From positions 1-15,543 of the forward strand of contig JALQYS010000007.1 of assembly GCA_023254015.1 (NCBI GenBank): a stretch of DNA of 15,543 bases, given 5' to 3'. The translations under genes were made by a program, and so were the position numbers. The notes below the pieces were generated by a model. The model saw nothing but the letters and a program-made list of their open reading frames with translations. It had not been told where the DNA came from and did not search any database. Origin of the DNA: Paracoccaceae bacterium. GTDB taxonomy: Bacteria; Pseudomonadota; Alphaproteobacteria; Rhodobacterales; Rhodobacteraceae. The number at the start of each line of letters is the position of its first letter. The first letter of the stretch is position 1. Shown piece by piece: positions 1-6,538 of this stretch.

Positions 1-599
1 AACCCTTTCTTGCGCAGTGACTTGCCCAGCCGGTAGTGATCGGTTGAGGTGTCGACGGCAATTTCCGACCGCGCCACCGCCGCCTTGTCAAGGTTCGGCG
101 CGCCCAGGCTGTCGGGATCACCCGGATCTTTCGTCCAGAACGCCGCTGCGCATTGGTTCAGCGCCAGGGCGGCCAGATGCACCCCGGTATGCTGCACCGA
201 CAGCGAGGCGCGGAAGGGGCGGTCAACGTCAAGCGTCACGCTTTCGCCCGCGGCAGGGGCTGATTGAACGACATGCAGGACAACGGAAACCAGATCGGGG
301 TCGCCCCGTTTCAGCGATCTTGCCGTGTCGCCGATTGCCAGAATGCCCGTCTGAAGGTTCAGCAAACCTTCGCGGCTGTCCAGAACCGCCACTGTCTGCC
401 CATCGGCCAGCGTCATCCAGCCGCGGTCGCCCGGCTGGTCTGGCCAGGTCAGGCTTTGCGGATGAAAGGGGCTACGGTCTGTGACCACCAGATGTTCGTC
501 CCCGGCCAGCCCCGAAAAGACCACCCGGGCCGTTTCGCGCAGGCTGCCGCCCGCAAAGCTTACGCGTGTTCCGCTGGTCAACGCGGTCTGCAGTTCCAT
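1..599 (-). CDS. AlaX-like alanyl-tRNA editing hydrolase (partial, cut by left end)
   Basis: The reading frame is open from an ATG at 599 down to the window edge, giving 199 codons without a stop. The protein resembles stand-alone editing domains related to alanyl/threonyl-tRNA synthetases, which hydrolyse mischarged tRNA in the cytoplasm. The N-terminal half has the beta-barrel signature ending in WPDQPGDRG (about residues 52-60), the counterpart of the GGQPxDxG motif. The zinc site motif HxxxH is present as HTGVH at residues 137-141. The distal Cys/His ligands would lie beyond the window. A Shine-Dalgarno AAGGAAGG lies 7 nt before the ATG, inside the end of the upstream regulator gene, whose stop is 3 nt away. 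The two are therefore probably co-transcribed and translationally coupled. Which amino acid is removed (Ser, Gly, or a non-standard one) cannot be told. Family assignment is fairly sure; its role next to amino-acid catabolic genes is inference. Confidence 0.8.
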   Translation of the reverse strand, partial: MELQTALTSGTRVSFAGGSLRETARVVFSGLAGDEHLVVTDRSPFHPQSLTWPDQPGDRGWMTLADGQTVAVLDSREGLLNLQTGILAIGDTARSLKRGDPDLVSVVLHVVQSAPAAGESVTLDVDRPFRASLSVQHTGVHLAALALNQCAAAFWTKDPGDPDSLGAPNLDKAAVARSEIAVDTSTDHYRLGKSLRKKG

Positions 600-602
600 C
601 TT

Positions 603-1223
603 TCAGCCTTCCTTGAGTTCGGCACGCTTGGCCGCGCGCAGATAGTTGTAAACGCTCGCCCGGCTCATCTGCAGCACCCGCGAGATATAGGCCGCCGCGT
701 GCTTGCCGCCGAAAGCCCCGTCCAGCGCAAGTTCGGCCACCAGTTGCCGCTTCTGCTCGCGATTTAGGTGGGTGACAGGAACCCCATGCCGTGCGGTCCA
801 GTCGTGGACATATTTGTTGATCCGCTCGTGCCAGTCCTCCTGGAACAGCACGGCGGGTTGGCCCGCCCCGGCGGGCACCATGGTCAGCGTGGTCAGAAGC
901 TCGATCGCGGTCTGCAGATGCGTGACGTCAAGATTTATGCACAGCACACCGATCGCCCGTTTGTCCTGATCGCGCAGCACCGCGCTGATCGACTTGAGGC
1001 GCCGACCATCGAAATTGACCTTCTCGTAAGGCCCGATTAGCGTGACATCGGGGCGAAAGTCGATCTCATGCAAGAGAGAGGGTTCGCCAATCTCGCGCCG
1101 CGAGAACGGGTTGGCGATATAGGCCACGGTCTCGGTCGCAAGGTCGTGCAAGACCACCTCGGCCTGAGGCTGCAACAAGAGCGCGATTGCATCGCAAAGC
1201 GGGCGGAAGGCAGGCAGGGGCAT
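603..1223 (-). CDS. YheO/DauR-type PAS plus helix-turn-helix transcriptional regulator
   Basis: This 206-aa cytoplasmic protein has the two-part layout of the YheO family. An N-terminal PAS-like sensor domain (about residues 5-115, with the segment IGPYEKVNFDGRRLKSISAV) is followed by a C-terminal DNA-binding domain (about 145-203, with the helix-turn-helix around AAAYISRVLQMSRASVYNYL). The best-known relative is Pseudomonas DauR, which represses D-arginine catabolism genes that include an ornithine-cyclodeaminase-family enzyme. Here too an enzyme of that family is encoded divergently. The ATG at 1223 has only a weak AAGA element upstream. A good promoter lies between the two divergent units, so autoregulation together with control of the 1297-4326 operon is the natural inference. 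The inducer is unknown. The last codons carry the ribosome-binding site of the editing hydrolase that follows. Confidence 0.87.
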   Translation of the reverse strand: MPLPAFRPLCDAIALLLQPQAEVVLHDLATETVAYIANPFSRREIGEPSLLHEIDFRPDVTLIGPYEKVNFDGRRLKSISAVLRDQDKRAIGVLCINLDVTHLQTAIELLTTLTMVPAGAGQPAVLFQEDWHERINKYVHDWTARHGVPVTHLNREQKRQLVAELALDGAFGGKHAAAYISRVLQMSRASVYNYLRAAKRAELKEG

Positions 1224-1249
1224 GGGCGTTTCTTGCAGGGCTTGCGGCG

Positions 1250-1277
1250 TTTATACCATTTTGTCTATCATGGACAA
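1250..1277 (-). promoter_or_regulatory. Predicted sigma-70 promoter of the YheO-type regulator
   Basis: Read on the minus strand, TTGTCC (1277-1272) and TATAAA (1255-1250) are separated by 16 bp, close to consensus, with transcription starting just before the ATG at 1223. The -35 box lies inside the inverted repeats listed separately, so a bound regulator would block it. Confidence 0.5.
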
Positions 1278-1288
1278 GATGATCCATG
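1261..1288. promoter_or_regulatory. Overlapping inverted repeats, candidate operator of the divergent promoter
   Basis: Two nested dyads occupy the short divergent region. One is TTGTC-N7-GACAA at 1261-1277 and the other is CATGGA-N8-TCCATG at 1269-1288. They sit between the start of the regulator gene (1223) and the ATG of the M20 hydrolase (1297), over the predicted minus-strand -35 box. On the plus strand, TTGCGG (1242-1247) and TATCAT (1266-1271), spaced 18 bp, could form the opposing promoter. The repeats are seen directly; binding by the YheO-type protein is inference. Confidence 0.45.
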
Positions 1289-1296
1289 GAGACCTC

Positions 1297-2430
1297 ATGC
1301 TGTCACCAACCGACCTCGACCGCCTGGTGAAGATACGTCACCACCTGCACCGGCATCCCGAACTGTCCTGTCAGGAAGAGCAGACGGCGCAATTCGTGGC
1401 TGACCGGCTGGCCGAACTGGGTCTGCCCGTCGTGACCGGGATTGGCGGCCATGGTCTGGTGGCGACGATCGGGCAGGGTGGGCCTGCGGTCGGGCTGCGG
1501 GCCGATATGGATGCCTTGGCGATCACGGAATTGACCGGCCTTCCCTATCAATCGCAGGCAGCGGGCGTCATGCATGCTTGCGGGCACGACGGCCATGTGA
1601 CGATCCTTCTTGGCGCGGCGATGATCCTGCAGCGGCAAAACTTTGCGGGGCAGGTGCATCTGATCTTCCAGCACGCAGAAGAGCGTTTTGGCGGCGCGCG
1701 GCTGATGCTGGACGACGGATTGCTGCAGCGTTTCCCGATGGAGCGGATCTTTGGCCTTCACAACTGGCCGGGCCTGCCTTTGGGGGCGGTTGCGGTGCAT
1801 GACGGCCCGGTCATGGCCGGCACCGCCGAATTCGCGCTAAGGTTTCAGGCGGCGGGCGGCCATGCCTCGATGCCGCATCTGACGGGCGATCCGCTGCTTG
1901 CGGGCGGGCACTTCATGACCGGCATCCAGCAGGCCGTCGCGCGCTCGGTCGATCCGATGGAGGCTGCGGTCGTCACGGTGGGCAGTTTCCGCGGCGGCCA
2001 TGCGCAGAACATCATCCCGCAAGAGGCCGAGCTGACCGGCACCTTGCGCGCCTTTCGGGCGCCAACCCTTGCCCATCTGCGCGCGCGGGTCGCGGCCGTC
2101 GCCGAGGCCGCCGCAGCCATGGCCGGGTGCGGCTGGAGCCTTGAGTTCGACGCCAACCCCTGCAGCCCGGTCGTCAACACCGCCCCGGAACGCGACATCC
2201 TGCGGCAGGCCGCAGGCACCGCCCTGATCGAGGCGCCGCCGCCGGTCATGGCGGGCGACGACTTTGGCGAGTTTCTGGCCGTGCTGCCGGGGGCCTATGC
2301 CTTTCTGGGCAATGGCGCCCTGACCCCGGAAGGCGGCCTGCATCAGCCGAAATACGATTTCAACGACGCGGCCATCGAACCGGGTGCCGCTCTTCTGGCC
2401 CGCGCGGCCCTTCTGGCGCTTGGCGCATGA
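1297..2430 (+). CDS. M20 family metallo-amidohydrolase (hippurate hydrolase / N-acyl amino acid hydrolase type)
   Basis: The protein (377 aa) belongs to the di-metal M20D aminoacylases, which remove an acyl group from an N-acyl amino acid. The expected metal ligands and catalytic residues are visible: HACGHDGH at 93-100 (C95, H97), HAEE at 126-129 (E128 as base, E129 as ligand), H155 in HNWPG, and H349 in HQPKYDFND. The lid domain lies at roughly 170-290. The usual FQPAEE motif reads FQHAEE here. I chose the ATG at 1297 because GGAGA ends 4 nt before it and family members begin at about this point; the in-frame ATG at 1222 would place the coding region across the promoter. There is no signal peptide, so it acts in the cytoplasm. 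Its stop is 7 nt before the ATG of the cyclodeaminase-family gene, so the three enzymes form an operon. The acyl group and amino acid are unknown. Confidence 0.88.
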   Translation: MLSPTDLDRLVKIRHHLHRHPELSCQEEQTAQFVADRLAELGLPVVTGIGGHGLVATIGQGGPAVGLRADMDALAITELTGLPYQSQAAGVMHACGHDGHVTILLGAAMILQRQNFAGQVHLIFQHAEERFGGARLMLDDGLLQRFPMERIFGLHNWPGLPLGAVAVHDGPVMAGTAEFALRFQAAGGHASMPHLTGDPLLAGGHFMTGIQQAVARSVDPMEAAVVTVGSFRGGHAQNIIPQEAELTGTLRAFRAPTLAHLRARVAAVAEAAAAMAGCGWSLEFDANPCSPVVNTAPERDILRQAAGTALIEAPPPVMAGDDFGEFLAVLPGAYAFLGNGALTPEGGLHQPKYDFNDAAIEPGAALLARAALLALGA

Positions 2431-2437
2431 GGATATG

Positions 2438-3382
2438 ATGATCCAGCTTTCCCGCTCTCAGATCGAAGCCTTGGTCTCGGTAGACGCCGAAACGGCCGAG
2501 GCCGTGCGCGACGCCTATCGCGCCATCAGCGATGGCCGCGCCAACCTGCCGCCCGTGGGCTATCTGGGCTTTCCAGAGGCCCATGGCGATTGCCACATCA
2601 AATACGGCCATATCGCGGGGGATGCGGTCTTTGCCGTCAAGATCGCCTCTGGTTTCTACGACAATCCGGCGAAAGGCCTGCCGTCCAGCACCGGCGTGGT
2701 TCTGGTCTTTTCGGCCCTGACCGGCCAGATGGAGGCGCTTTTGGCCGATGAGGGCTATCTGACCGACCTGCGCACCGGGCTTGGCGGGGCGGTGGCCAGC
2801 CTTGCCCTTTGTCGGCCCGACGCCCGGCGGTTCCTGATCGTCGGCAGCGGAACGCAGGCCTATTGGCTGGCGCGGTCGCTGCAATCGCTGGCACCAAAAG
2901 CCGAGATTGCCATCTGGGGGCGCAATCCCGACCGGGCAGGGGCGCTGTGTGCGCGGCTGGATGGGGTAACTGTCGCCCCCGATCTGGAATCCGCCTGCCG
3001 TGCGGCCGATGTGATCCTGACCGCAACGCCAGCGGCGGCCCCGCTTGTCCGGGCTGACTGGATCCGTCCCGGCTGCCACATCACCGCCATTGGCGCCGAC
3101 AGCCCGGGCAAGCAAGAGTTGGAAACCGCGCTTGTCGCCCGCGCGCAGCTGCGCGTGGCTGACAGCCTGTCGCAATGCCTGGATCACGGCGAATTCGCCC
3201 ATGCCCACGCGGCGGGGCTAATCGGACCTGATCATTGCGTCGAGCTTGGTGCCATCCTCTCCGGGGCCGCCGCGGGGCGGCAAGGGCCCGATGACATAAC
3301 CGTGGCCGACCTGACCGGACTGGCCACACAAGACATCGCGATGGCGCGCTGCGTCCTCGCTCGCGCGAAAGGCACTGCGTGA
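2438..3382 (+). CDS. Ornithine cyclodeaminase / mu-crystallin family enzyme
   Basis: This 314-aa protein has the OCD/mu-crystallin fold. Members are NAD(P)-dependent cyclodeaminases, ketimine or iminosuccinate reductases, or amino-acid dehydrogenases. K68 in VKIASG and R112 in TDLRTG fall where ornithine cyclodeaminase has its substrate-binding Lys and Arg. The Rossmann loop GSGTQA is at 136-141. D221 in GADSPGKQEL aligns with the catalytic Asp region, and DLTGLATQD is a C-terminal family signature. Two ATGs are close together (2435 and 2438). GAGGA at 2429-2433 overlaps the preceding stop and is better spaced for 2438. The stop overlaps the next gene's ATG by one base (TGATG). The exact reaction cannot be chosen from motifs. 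A DauB-like arginine dehydrogenase, an imine reductase and a cyclodeaminase are all possible. Confidence 0.85.
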   Translation: MIQLSRSQIEALVSVDAETAEAVRDAYRAISDGRANLPPVGYLGFPEAHGDCHIKYGHIAGDAVFAVKIASGFYDNPAKGLPSSTGVVLVFSALTGQMEALLADEGYLTDLRTGLGGAVASLALCRPDARRFLIVGSGTQAYWLARSLQSLAPKAEIAIWGRNPDRAGALCARLDGVTVAPDLESACRAADVILTATPAAAPLVRADWIRPGCHITAIGADSPGKQELETALVARAQLRVADSLSQCLDHGEFAHAHAAGLIGPDHCVELGAILSGAAAGRQGPDDITVADLTGLATQDIAMARCVLARAKGTA

Positions 3383-4326
3383 TGAACGATCTGATCCTTG
3401 CCTCTGCCGCCCGGTCTGTCCGGGTCCGCCGCCAGATCCAGCCCCATATCTACGAAACGCCGCTTCTTCCCGCGCGACGTGACGGGCTTTGGTTCAAGGC
3501 GGAAAACTTTCAGCTGACCGGATCTTTCAAGATCCGCGGCGCCGCCGCAGTGATGAGCGCGGTTCCCGCCGGTCAGCGGCTGATCACCGCCTCTTCGGGC
3601 AACCATGGCATCGGATCGGCCCGCGCGGCGCAGTCGCTGGGCCGCAAGCTGACCGTTGTCCTGCCCGAAAGCGTCGTGCCCGAAAAGCTGGCCAAGATCC
3701 GTTCCTACGGGGTCGAGGTCGTGCTGCACGGCGCCGAAACCGGACTGGCCGAGCAGCATGCCCAACAGTTGGCCCGTGAAACCGGCGCCCGCTATATCTC
3801 GCCCTACAATGATCCCGAGGTCATCGCGGGACAGGGCACCATCGGGCTGGAGCTGTTGGAAGAGGCGCCGCAGATTGACAATCTGTTTATTGCCATGGGC
3901 GGCGGCGGGCTCATCAGCGGCATCGGCGCGGTGATCAAGGCCTTTTCGCCCGCCACGCGCATCATCGGTGCGGCCGCCGAGGCCTCGCAGGCGCTGGCCC
4001 TGTCGATGCGGGCGGGCCATGTGGTGGAATGCGACCACCTTGATACCCTGGCCGATGCCGTGGCGGGCGGGATTGACGACGACACGCTGACCTTGCCCAT
4101 GGCGCAGGCCGTTGTGGATGAGGTCGTGACCTGCTCTGAACCCGAGATTCTTGCCGCCCTGCGCACCCTTGCCCACGACGAAACCCTGCTGGTCGAAGGC
4201 GCCGCCGCCCTGGCAATGGCCGCCTTTCACAAGCTGGGAACTGCGACGAAGGGCAAGACCAATGTCGTCCTCTTGTGCGGCGGGAACTACGATGGGCCGA
4301 AAATCCGGGCGCTGGCGTTGCAGTGA
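3382..4326 (+). CDS. PLP-dependent threonine/serine dehydratase-like enzyme (fold type II)
   Basis: This 314-aa enzyme belongs to the tryptophan-synthase-beta-like fold-type-II family. The PLP lysine is K50 in GSFKIRGA, the substrate loop is SSGNHG at 71-76, and the phosphate-binding glycine run is MGGGGLISG near 174-182. It closes with the typical VVLLCGGNYD. It lacks an ACT regulatory domain, as do catabolic threonine dehydratases, serine racemases, beta-hydroxyaspartate dehydratases and EutB. The ATG overlaps the previous stop by one base; a GTG lies one codon upstream. As the third gene of the operon it would deaminate or racemise the amino acid freed by the M20 enzyme, possibly giving an imine or 2-oxo acid for the OCD-family enzyme. 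That order of action is inference. Substrate alternatives are threonine, serine and 3-hydroxyaspartate. Confidence 0.88.
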   Translation: MNDLILASAARSVRVRRQIQPHIYETPLLPARRDGLWFKAENFQLTGSFKIRGAAAVMSAVPAGQRLITASSGNHGIGSARAAQSLGRKLTVVLPESVVPEKLAKIRSYGVEVVLHGAETGLAEQHAQQLARETGARYISPYNDPEVIAGQGTIGLELLEEAPQIDNLFIAMGGGGLISGIGAVIKAFSPATRIIGAAAEASQALALSMRAGHVVECDHLDTLADAVAGGIDDDTLTLPMAQAVVDEVVTCSEPEILAALRTLAHDETLLVEGAAALAMAAFHKLGTATKGKTNVVLLCGGNYDGPKIRALALQ

Positions 4327-4668
4327 GCCCGGCGTCGGTGCCAAAGGGGGAAAGTGCAGTAGGCTTGCCTGCGGCACCTTTTCGCGCAGCCAAGTCAGGT
4401 CGGCATAGGCAGTTCCCGTTTCCAACGGGTCAATCATCCGGTGAGAACACCCAAGGTTTGACTTTCTGGATGGCTTGTCATCCGGTTGGTCAAGAAAAAC
4501 CCCCCGTCAATCCGCAGGGACGTGACCGATGCTTCGCCACCCGACGATCGCAGCCTCTGCCGTGCCGCAGGCCCTAAAGACATCGGGCCTTGCCGGCGAT
4601 GGGCTGATCTACCCCTCCCTGACGGCACCTGTCGCGTTCCGTAAGGGTGTGGCGGGGAAGGGGGGCCT
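4327..4668. other. Gene-poor gap with coding-like relics and a weak hairpin
   Basis: No full gene is supportable here. At 4337-4382, GGTGCC and GGCACC arms enclose an inner GCAG/CTGC pair and are followed by TTTT. This could be a loose terminator for the operon ending at 4326, but the stem has a long 5' bulge. Three fragments look coding-like. On the minus strand at 4434-4541 an open frame holds SVTSLRIDGGFF, resembling the C-terminus of short-chain dehydrogenases. Its stop overlaps (ATGA) a minus-strand ATG at 4437 that starts MIDPLETGTAYADLTWLREK and runs to the dehydratase end. On the plus strand, 4529-4672 is listed separately. I read these as possible remains of older genes, at low confidence. 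Confidence 0.3.
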
Positions 4669-4672
4669 ATGA
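4529..4672 (+). pseudogene. 47-codon ORF, possible RES-domain C-terminal relic or small upstream ORF
   Basis: An ATG at 4529, with AGGGA about 8 nt upstream, opens a 47-aa frame. Its TGA overlaps the ATG of the alpha/beta hydrolase (ATGA at 4669-4672). The central part reads GLAGDGLIYPSL followed shortly by VAFR, which recalls the end of RES-domain proteins (toxins of Xre-RES type pairs), where a GxxGLxYPSxR...FR pattern is common. It is far too short for a working RES domain. It could be a decayed fragment, or simply a small coupled leader ORF for the hydrolase. The resemblance is from memory of the family and is weak. Confidence 0.25.
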
Positions 4673-5469
4673 CCGACCTTCCCGCAATGCCCCCCGAACA
4701 GCGCGTCCACCTGCCCGGCGGGGGCTGGATCAATCTGCACGAACAGCCGGGGGAGGGGCCCCCCATCCTGCTTTTGCATGGCTTTACCGATTGTGCGCAC
4801 AGCTACCGGCTCCTGCTGCCCTTTCTGGTGGGGCGACATGTGGTTGTGCCCGACCTGCGCGGGCATGGGGCATCCTTCCGCGGGCCGATCCGGGGTTTTG
4901 ACGACTTCTGCCTCGATATCGAGGCGATGGCGGGCGCGATGGGTCTGAACGCCCCGGTCCTTGTCGGCCATTCCATGGGATCGCTGGTCGCGGTGCGGCT
5001 GGCCGCCCGTGGCATCCTGTCGGCTGGGGCGCTGATCACCCTTGCCGGCAGCCTTGTTCCGGCCAGCGCCGCCCTGAAAGCCGTGGCGCAGGATATTGCG
5101 GCCCTGCCTCATCCCCTGACCGCCGATCACCCCTTCTTTGACGCGTGGCAGGCCTGTCAGCGCCCCGTGCCGGACGCCTTCCTTTCGCCCCTGCGCAGCG
5201 CCTGCGCCGCCATGCGCCCCGAGGATTGGATCTCATGCTTGGATCTTTTGCAGACCACCGATTTTCGTGAGATGGCGCAGAGCGTTGCCGTCGACAGCCT
5301 GGTCATTGGCGGTTCAGATGACCCGCTTTTCCCTGAAAACCATCAGGCCACGCTGTCCCGGTTCCTGCCAAACTCGCGCGGGATCACCTTGGCCGGCGTC
5401 GGGCACAACCCGCACTGGGAAGTGCCGGGTCTTGTGGCAGAAAAGATCCTTGGGTTTCTGCAAGGGTGA
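4669..5469 (+). CDS. Alpha/beta hydrolase (serine hydrolase)
   Basis: This 266-aa protein of the alpha/beta-hydrolase fold shows a complete catalytic set: the oxyanion-hole HGF at 37-39, the nucleophile S102 in GHSMGS, the acid D217 (or D218) in GGSDDPLF, and H246 in GVGHNPHWE. VPDLRGHGAS (60-69) is the usual strand-4 motif. A cap region lies at about 130-205. There is no signal peptide, so it is cytoplasmic. GGGAAGGGGG just upstream gives a strong ribosome-binding site for the ATG at 4669. It stands alone on the plus strand after a 342-bp gap and ends convergently against the alcohol dehydrogenase. Family assignment is secure. The substrate (ester, lactone, enol-lactone or amide) is not readable. 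Confidence 0.88.
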   Translation: MTDLPAMPPEQRVHLPGGGWINLHEQPGEGPPILLLHGFTDCAHSYRLLLPFLVGRHVVVPDLRGHGASFRGPIRGFDDFCLDIEAMAGAMGLNAPVLVGHSMGSLVAVRLAARGILSAGALITLAGSLVPASAALKAVAQDIAALPHPLTADHPFFDAWQACQRPVPDAFLSPLRSACAAMRPEDWISCLDLLQTTDFREMAQSVAVDSLVIGGSDDPLFPENHQATLSRFLPNSRGITLAGVGHNPHWEVPGLVAEKILGFLQG

Positions 5470-5483
5470 CAAGGCCCTTGCAG
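5458..5483. terminator. Perfect 9-bp hairpin between convergent genes
   Basis: The arms CTGCAAGGG (5458-5466) and CCCTTGCAG (5475-5483) pair perfectly around an 8-nt loop that contains the hydrolase stop codon TGA (5467-5469). No T-run follows on either strand, so it is not a classical intrinsic terminator. Its position between convergent genes suggests a bidirectional transcript end or RNA-stabilising stem. Confidence 0.5.
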
Positions 5484-5521
5484 CCCCAACATGGTTCAGC
5501 GGTGATGATCCGGTCCGGTCG

Positions 5522-6529
5522 TTACGCGTAGATCACGCAATAGCGCCCCTTCGCCTTGCCGTCATGCAGGGCCTGCAGCGCGCCTGAAACGTCCTCCAGC
5601 GTGATGCGTTCGATCTCTCCCTGAAACGGCGTGTCCGCCTGCATCTTCATCAGTTCGTCCATCTGCACTCTGGTGCCGACAGAGGTGCCTGTGATCGTCA
5701 CGCCGGTCCAGGTCAGCCATTCCTGCACCAAAGGCACAGGCTCGGACACCATCGCCGCCGCAACGATGCGCCCCAGCGGCCGGGTGGCCGATCGCATGGC
5801 GTCCCAGGTCCGGGTGGTCGGGGCAAAGTTGATCGTGGCGTGGGCCTGTTCTGACGCGGGCCAACTATCTGCCAGATCGCTGGACGAATGCAGCGTCACC
5901 GCGGCCCCCATGCGCGCGGCGATCTTCAGCTTTTCGGGATCACTGTCCACCGCCACCACGCGCGCCCCGCGCCGGGCGGCCATCTGAACGGCGTAAAGCC
6001 CCAGCCCACCACAGCCAAAGATCGCGCAGGTTTCGCCGTGGCGCACCGCCGCGCGTTCAACCGCGCCAAAGGCCGTCAGTCCAGCGCACATCAGGGGGGC
6101 AAGATCTGCCGCATCACCGGCAGGCAGCCGCGCGGCAAAGGCCGCCTTGGCCACCACATATTCCGCAAAGGTGCCGGGCACATGATAGCCATGCGCCCTT
6201 TGGTTTGCGCAAAAGCTTTCGTTGCCCGACCGGCACAGGTCACAGACCCCGCAGGTATCATGCAGCCAGGCCGCACCCGCGCGGTCGCCGATCTTCCAGT
6301 CGGTAACGCCGTCGCCCAAGGCCACCACAACCCCAACGCCTTCATGCCCAAGGATGAAAGGGTCAGGCGGTGGGTTGGCGACGGACTCTCCCATCCAGAC
6401 ATGCACGTCGCTGTGACACACACCGCTGGCCAGAAGCTTGATCAGGATCTCTCCGGGCCCCGGCTGAGGCACGGGAAGATCGACCAACCGCAGCGGTTGG
6501 CCGAAGCCGTTCATGACGGCAGCGCGCAT
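5522..6529 (-). CDS. Zinc-dependent alcohol dehydrogenase (medium-chain, NAD-type)
   Basis: This 335-aa cytoplasmic enzyme oxidises an alcohol to an aldehyde or ketone. Catalytic zinc ligands are C38 (GVCHSD), H62-E63 (GHEGVG) and C148. The structural-zinc lobe has C93, C96, C99 and C107. The nucleotide fold has GCGGLG at 172-177, and D195 ends the second strand, favouring NAD over NADP. I chose the ATG at 6529, 9 nt after the stop of the binding-protein gene, because family members begin MxAAV. A GTG at 6538 directly abutting that stop is the alternative; neither has a clear Shine-Dalgarno. Being second in the operon after a choline-type binding protein, it may act on choline or a related amino alcohol, but no motif shows this. 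Choline oxidation is normally done by the GMC flavoenzyme BetA, which is absent here. Confidence 0.88.
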   Translation of the reverse strand: MRAAVMNGFGQPLRLVDLPVPQPGPGEILIKLLASGVCHSDVHVWMGESVANPPPDPFILGHEGVGVVVALGDGVTDWKIGDRAGAAWLHDTCGVCDLCRSGNESFCANQRAHGYHVPGTFAEYVVAKAAFAARLPAGDAADLAPLMCAGLTAFGAVERAAVRHGETCAIFGCGGLGLYAVQMAARRGARVVAVDSDPEKLKIAARMGAAVTLHSSSDLADSWPASEQAHATINFAPTTRTWDAMRSATRPLGRIVAAAMVSEPVPLVQEWLTWTGVTITGTSVGTRVQMDELMKMQADTPFQGEIERITLEDVSGALQALHDGKAKGRYCVIYA

Positions 6530-6538
6530 GGTCTGCAC

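Noticed and set aside
1222..1296. Upstream ATG for the M20 hydrolase
   Set aside because: It would put 25 codons across the divergent promoter and operator; the ATG at 1297 has GGAGA at proper spacing and matches the family's N-terminus.
2438..4326. EutB/EutC hydroxyectoine pair
   Set aside because: The same two families occur in ectoine breakdown, but the gene order is reversed and EutA, EutD, EutE, the MocR-type EnuR regulator and ectoine transporters are all absent.
2438..4326. Beta-hydroxyaspartate cycle (BhcB and BhcD) of Paracoccus-type bacteria
   Set aside because: Dehydratase and OCD-family enzyme would fit, but the aminotransferase BhcA and aldolase BhcC are missing and an M20 hydrolase is present; the regulator is also of a different family.
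3232..4437. Minus-strand open frame of 401 codons opposite the dehydratase and the end of the OCD-family gene
   Set aside because: It lies antisense to two clearly coding genes and its composition (Gly/Arg/Gln-rich, no domain) is typical of a shadow; only its first 25 or so residues in the gap look coding-like and are discussed separately.
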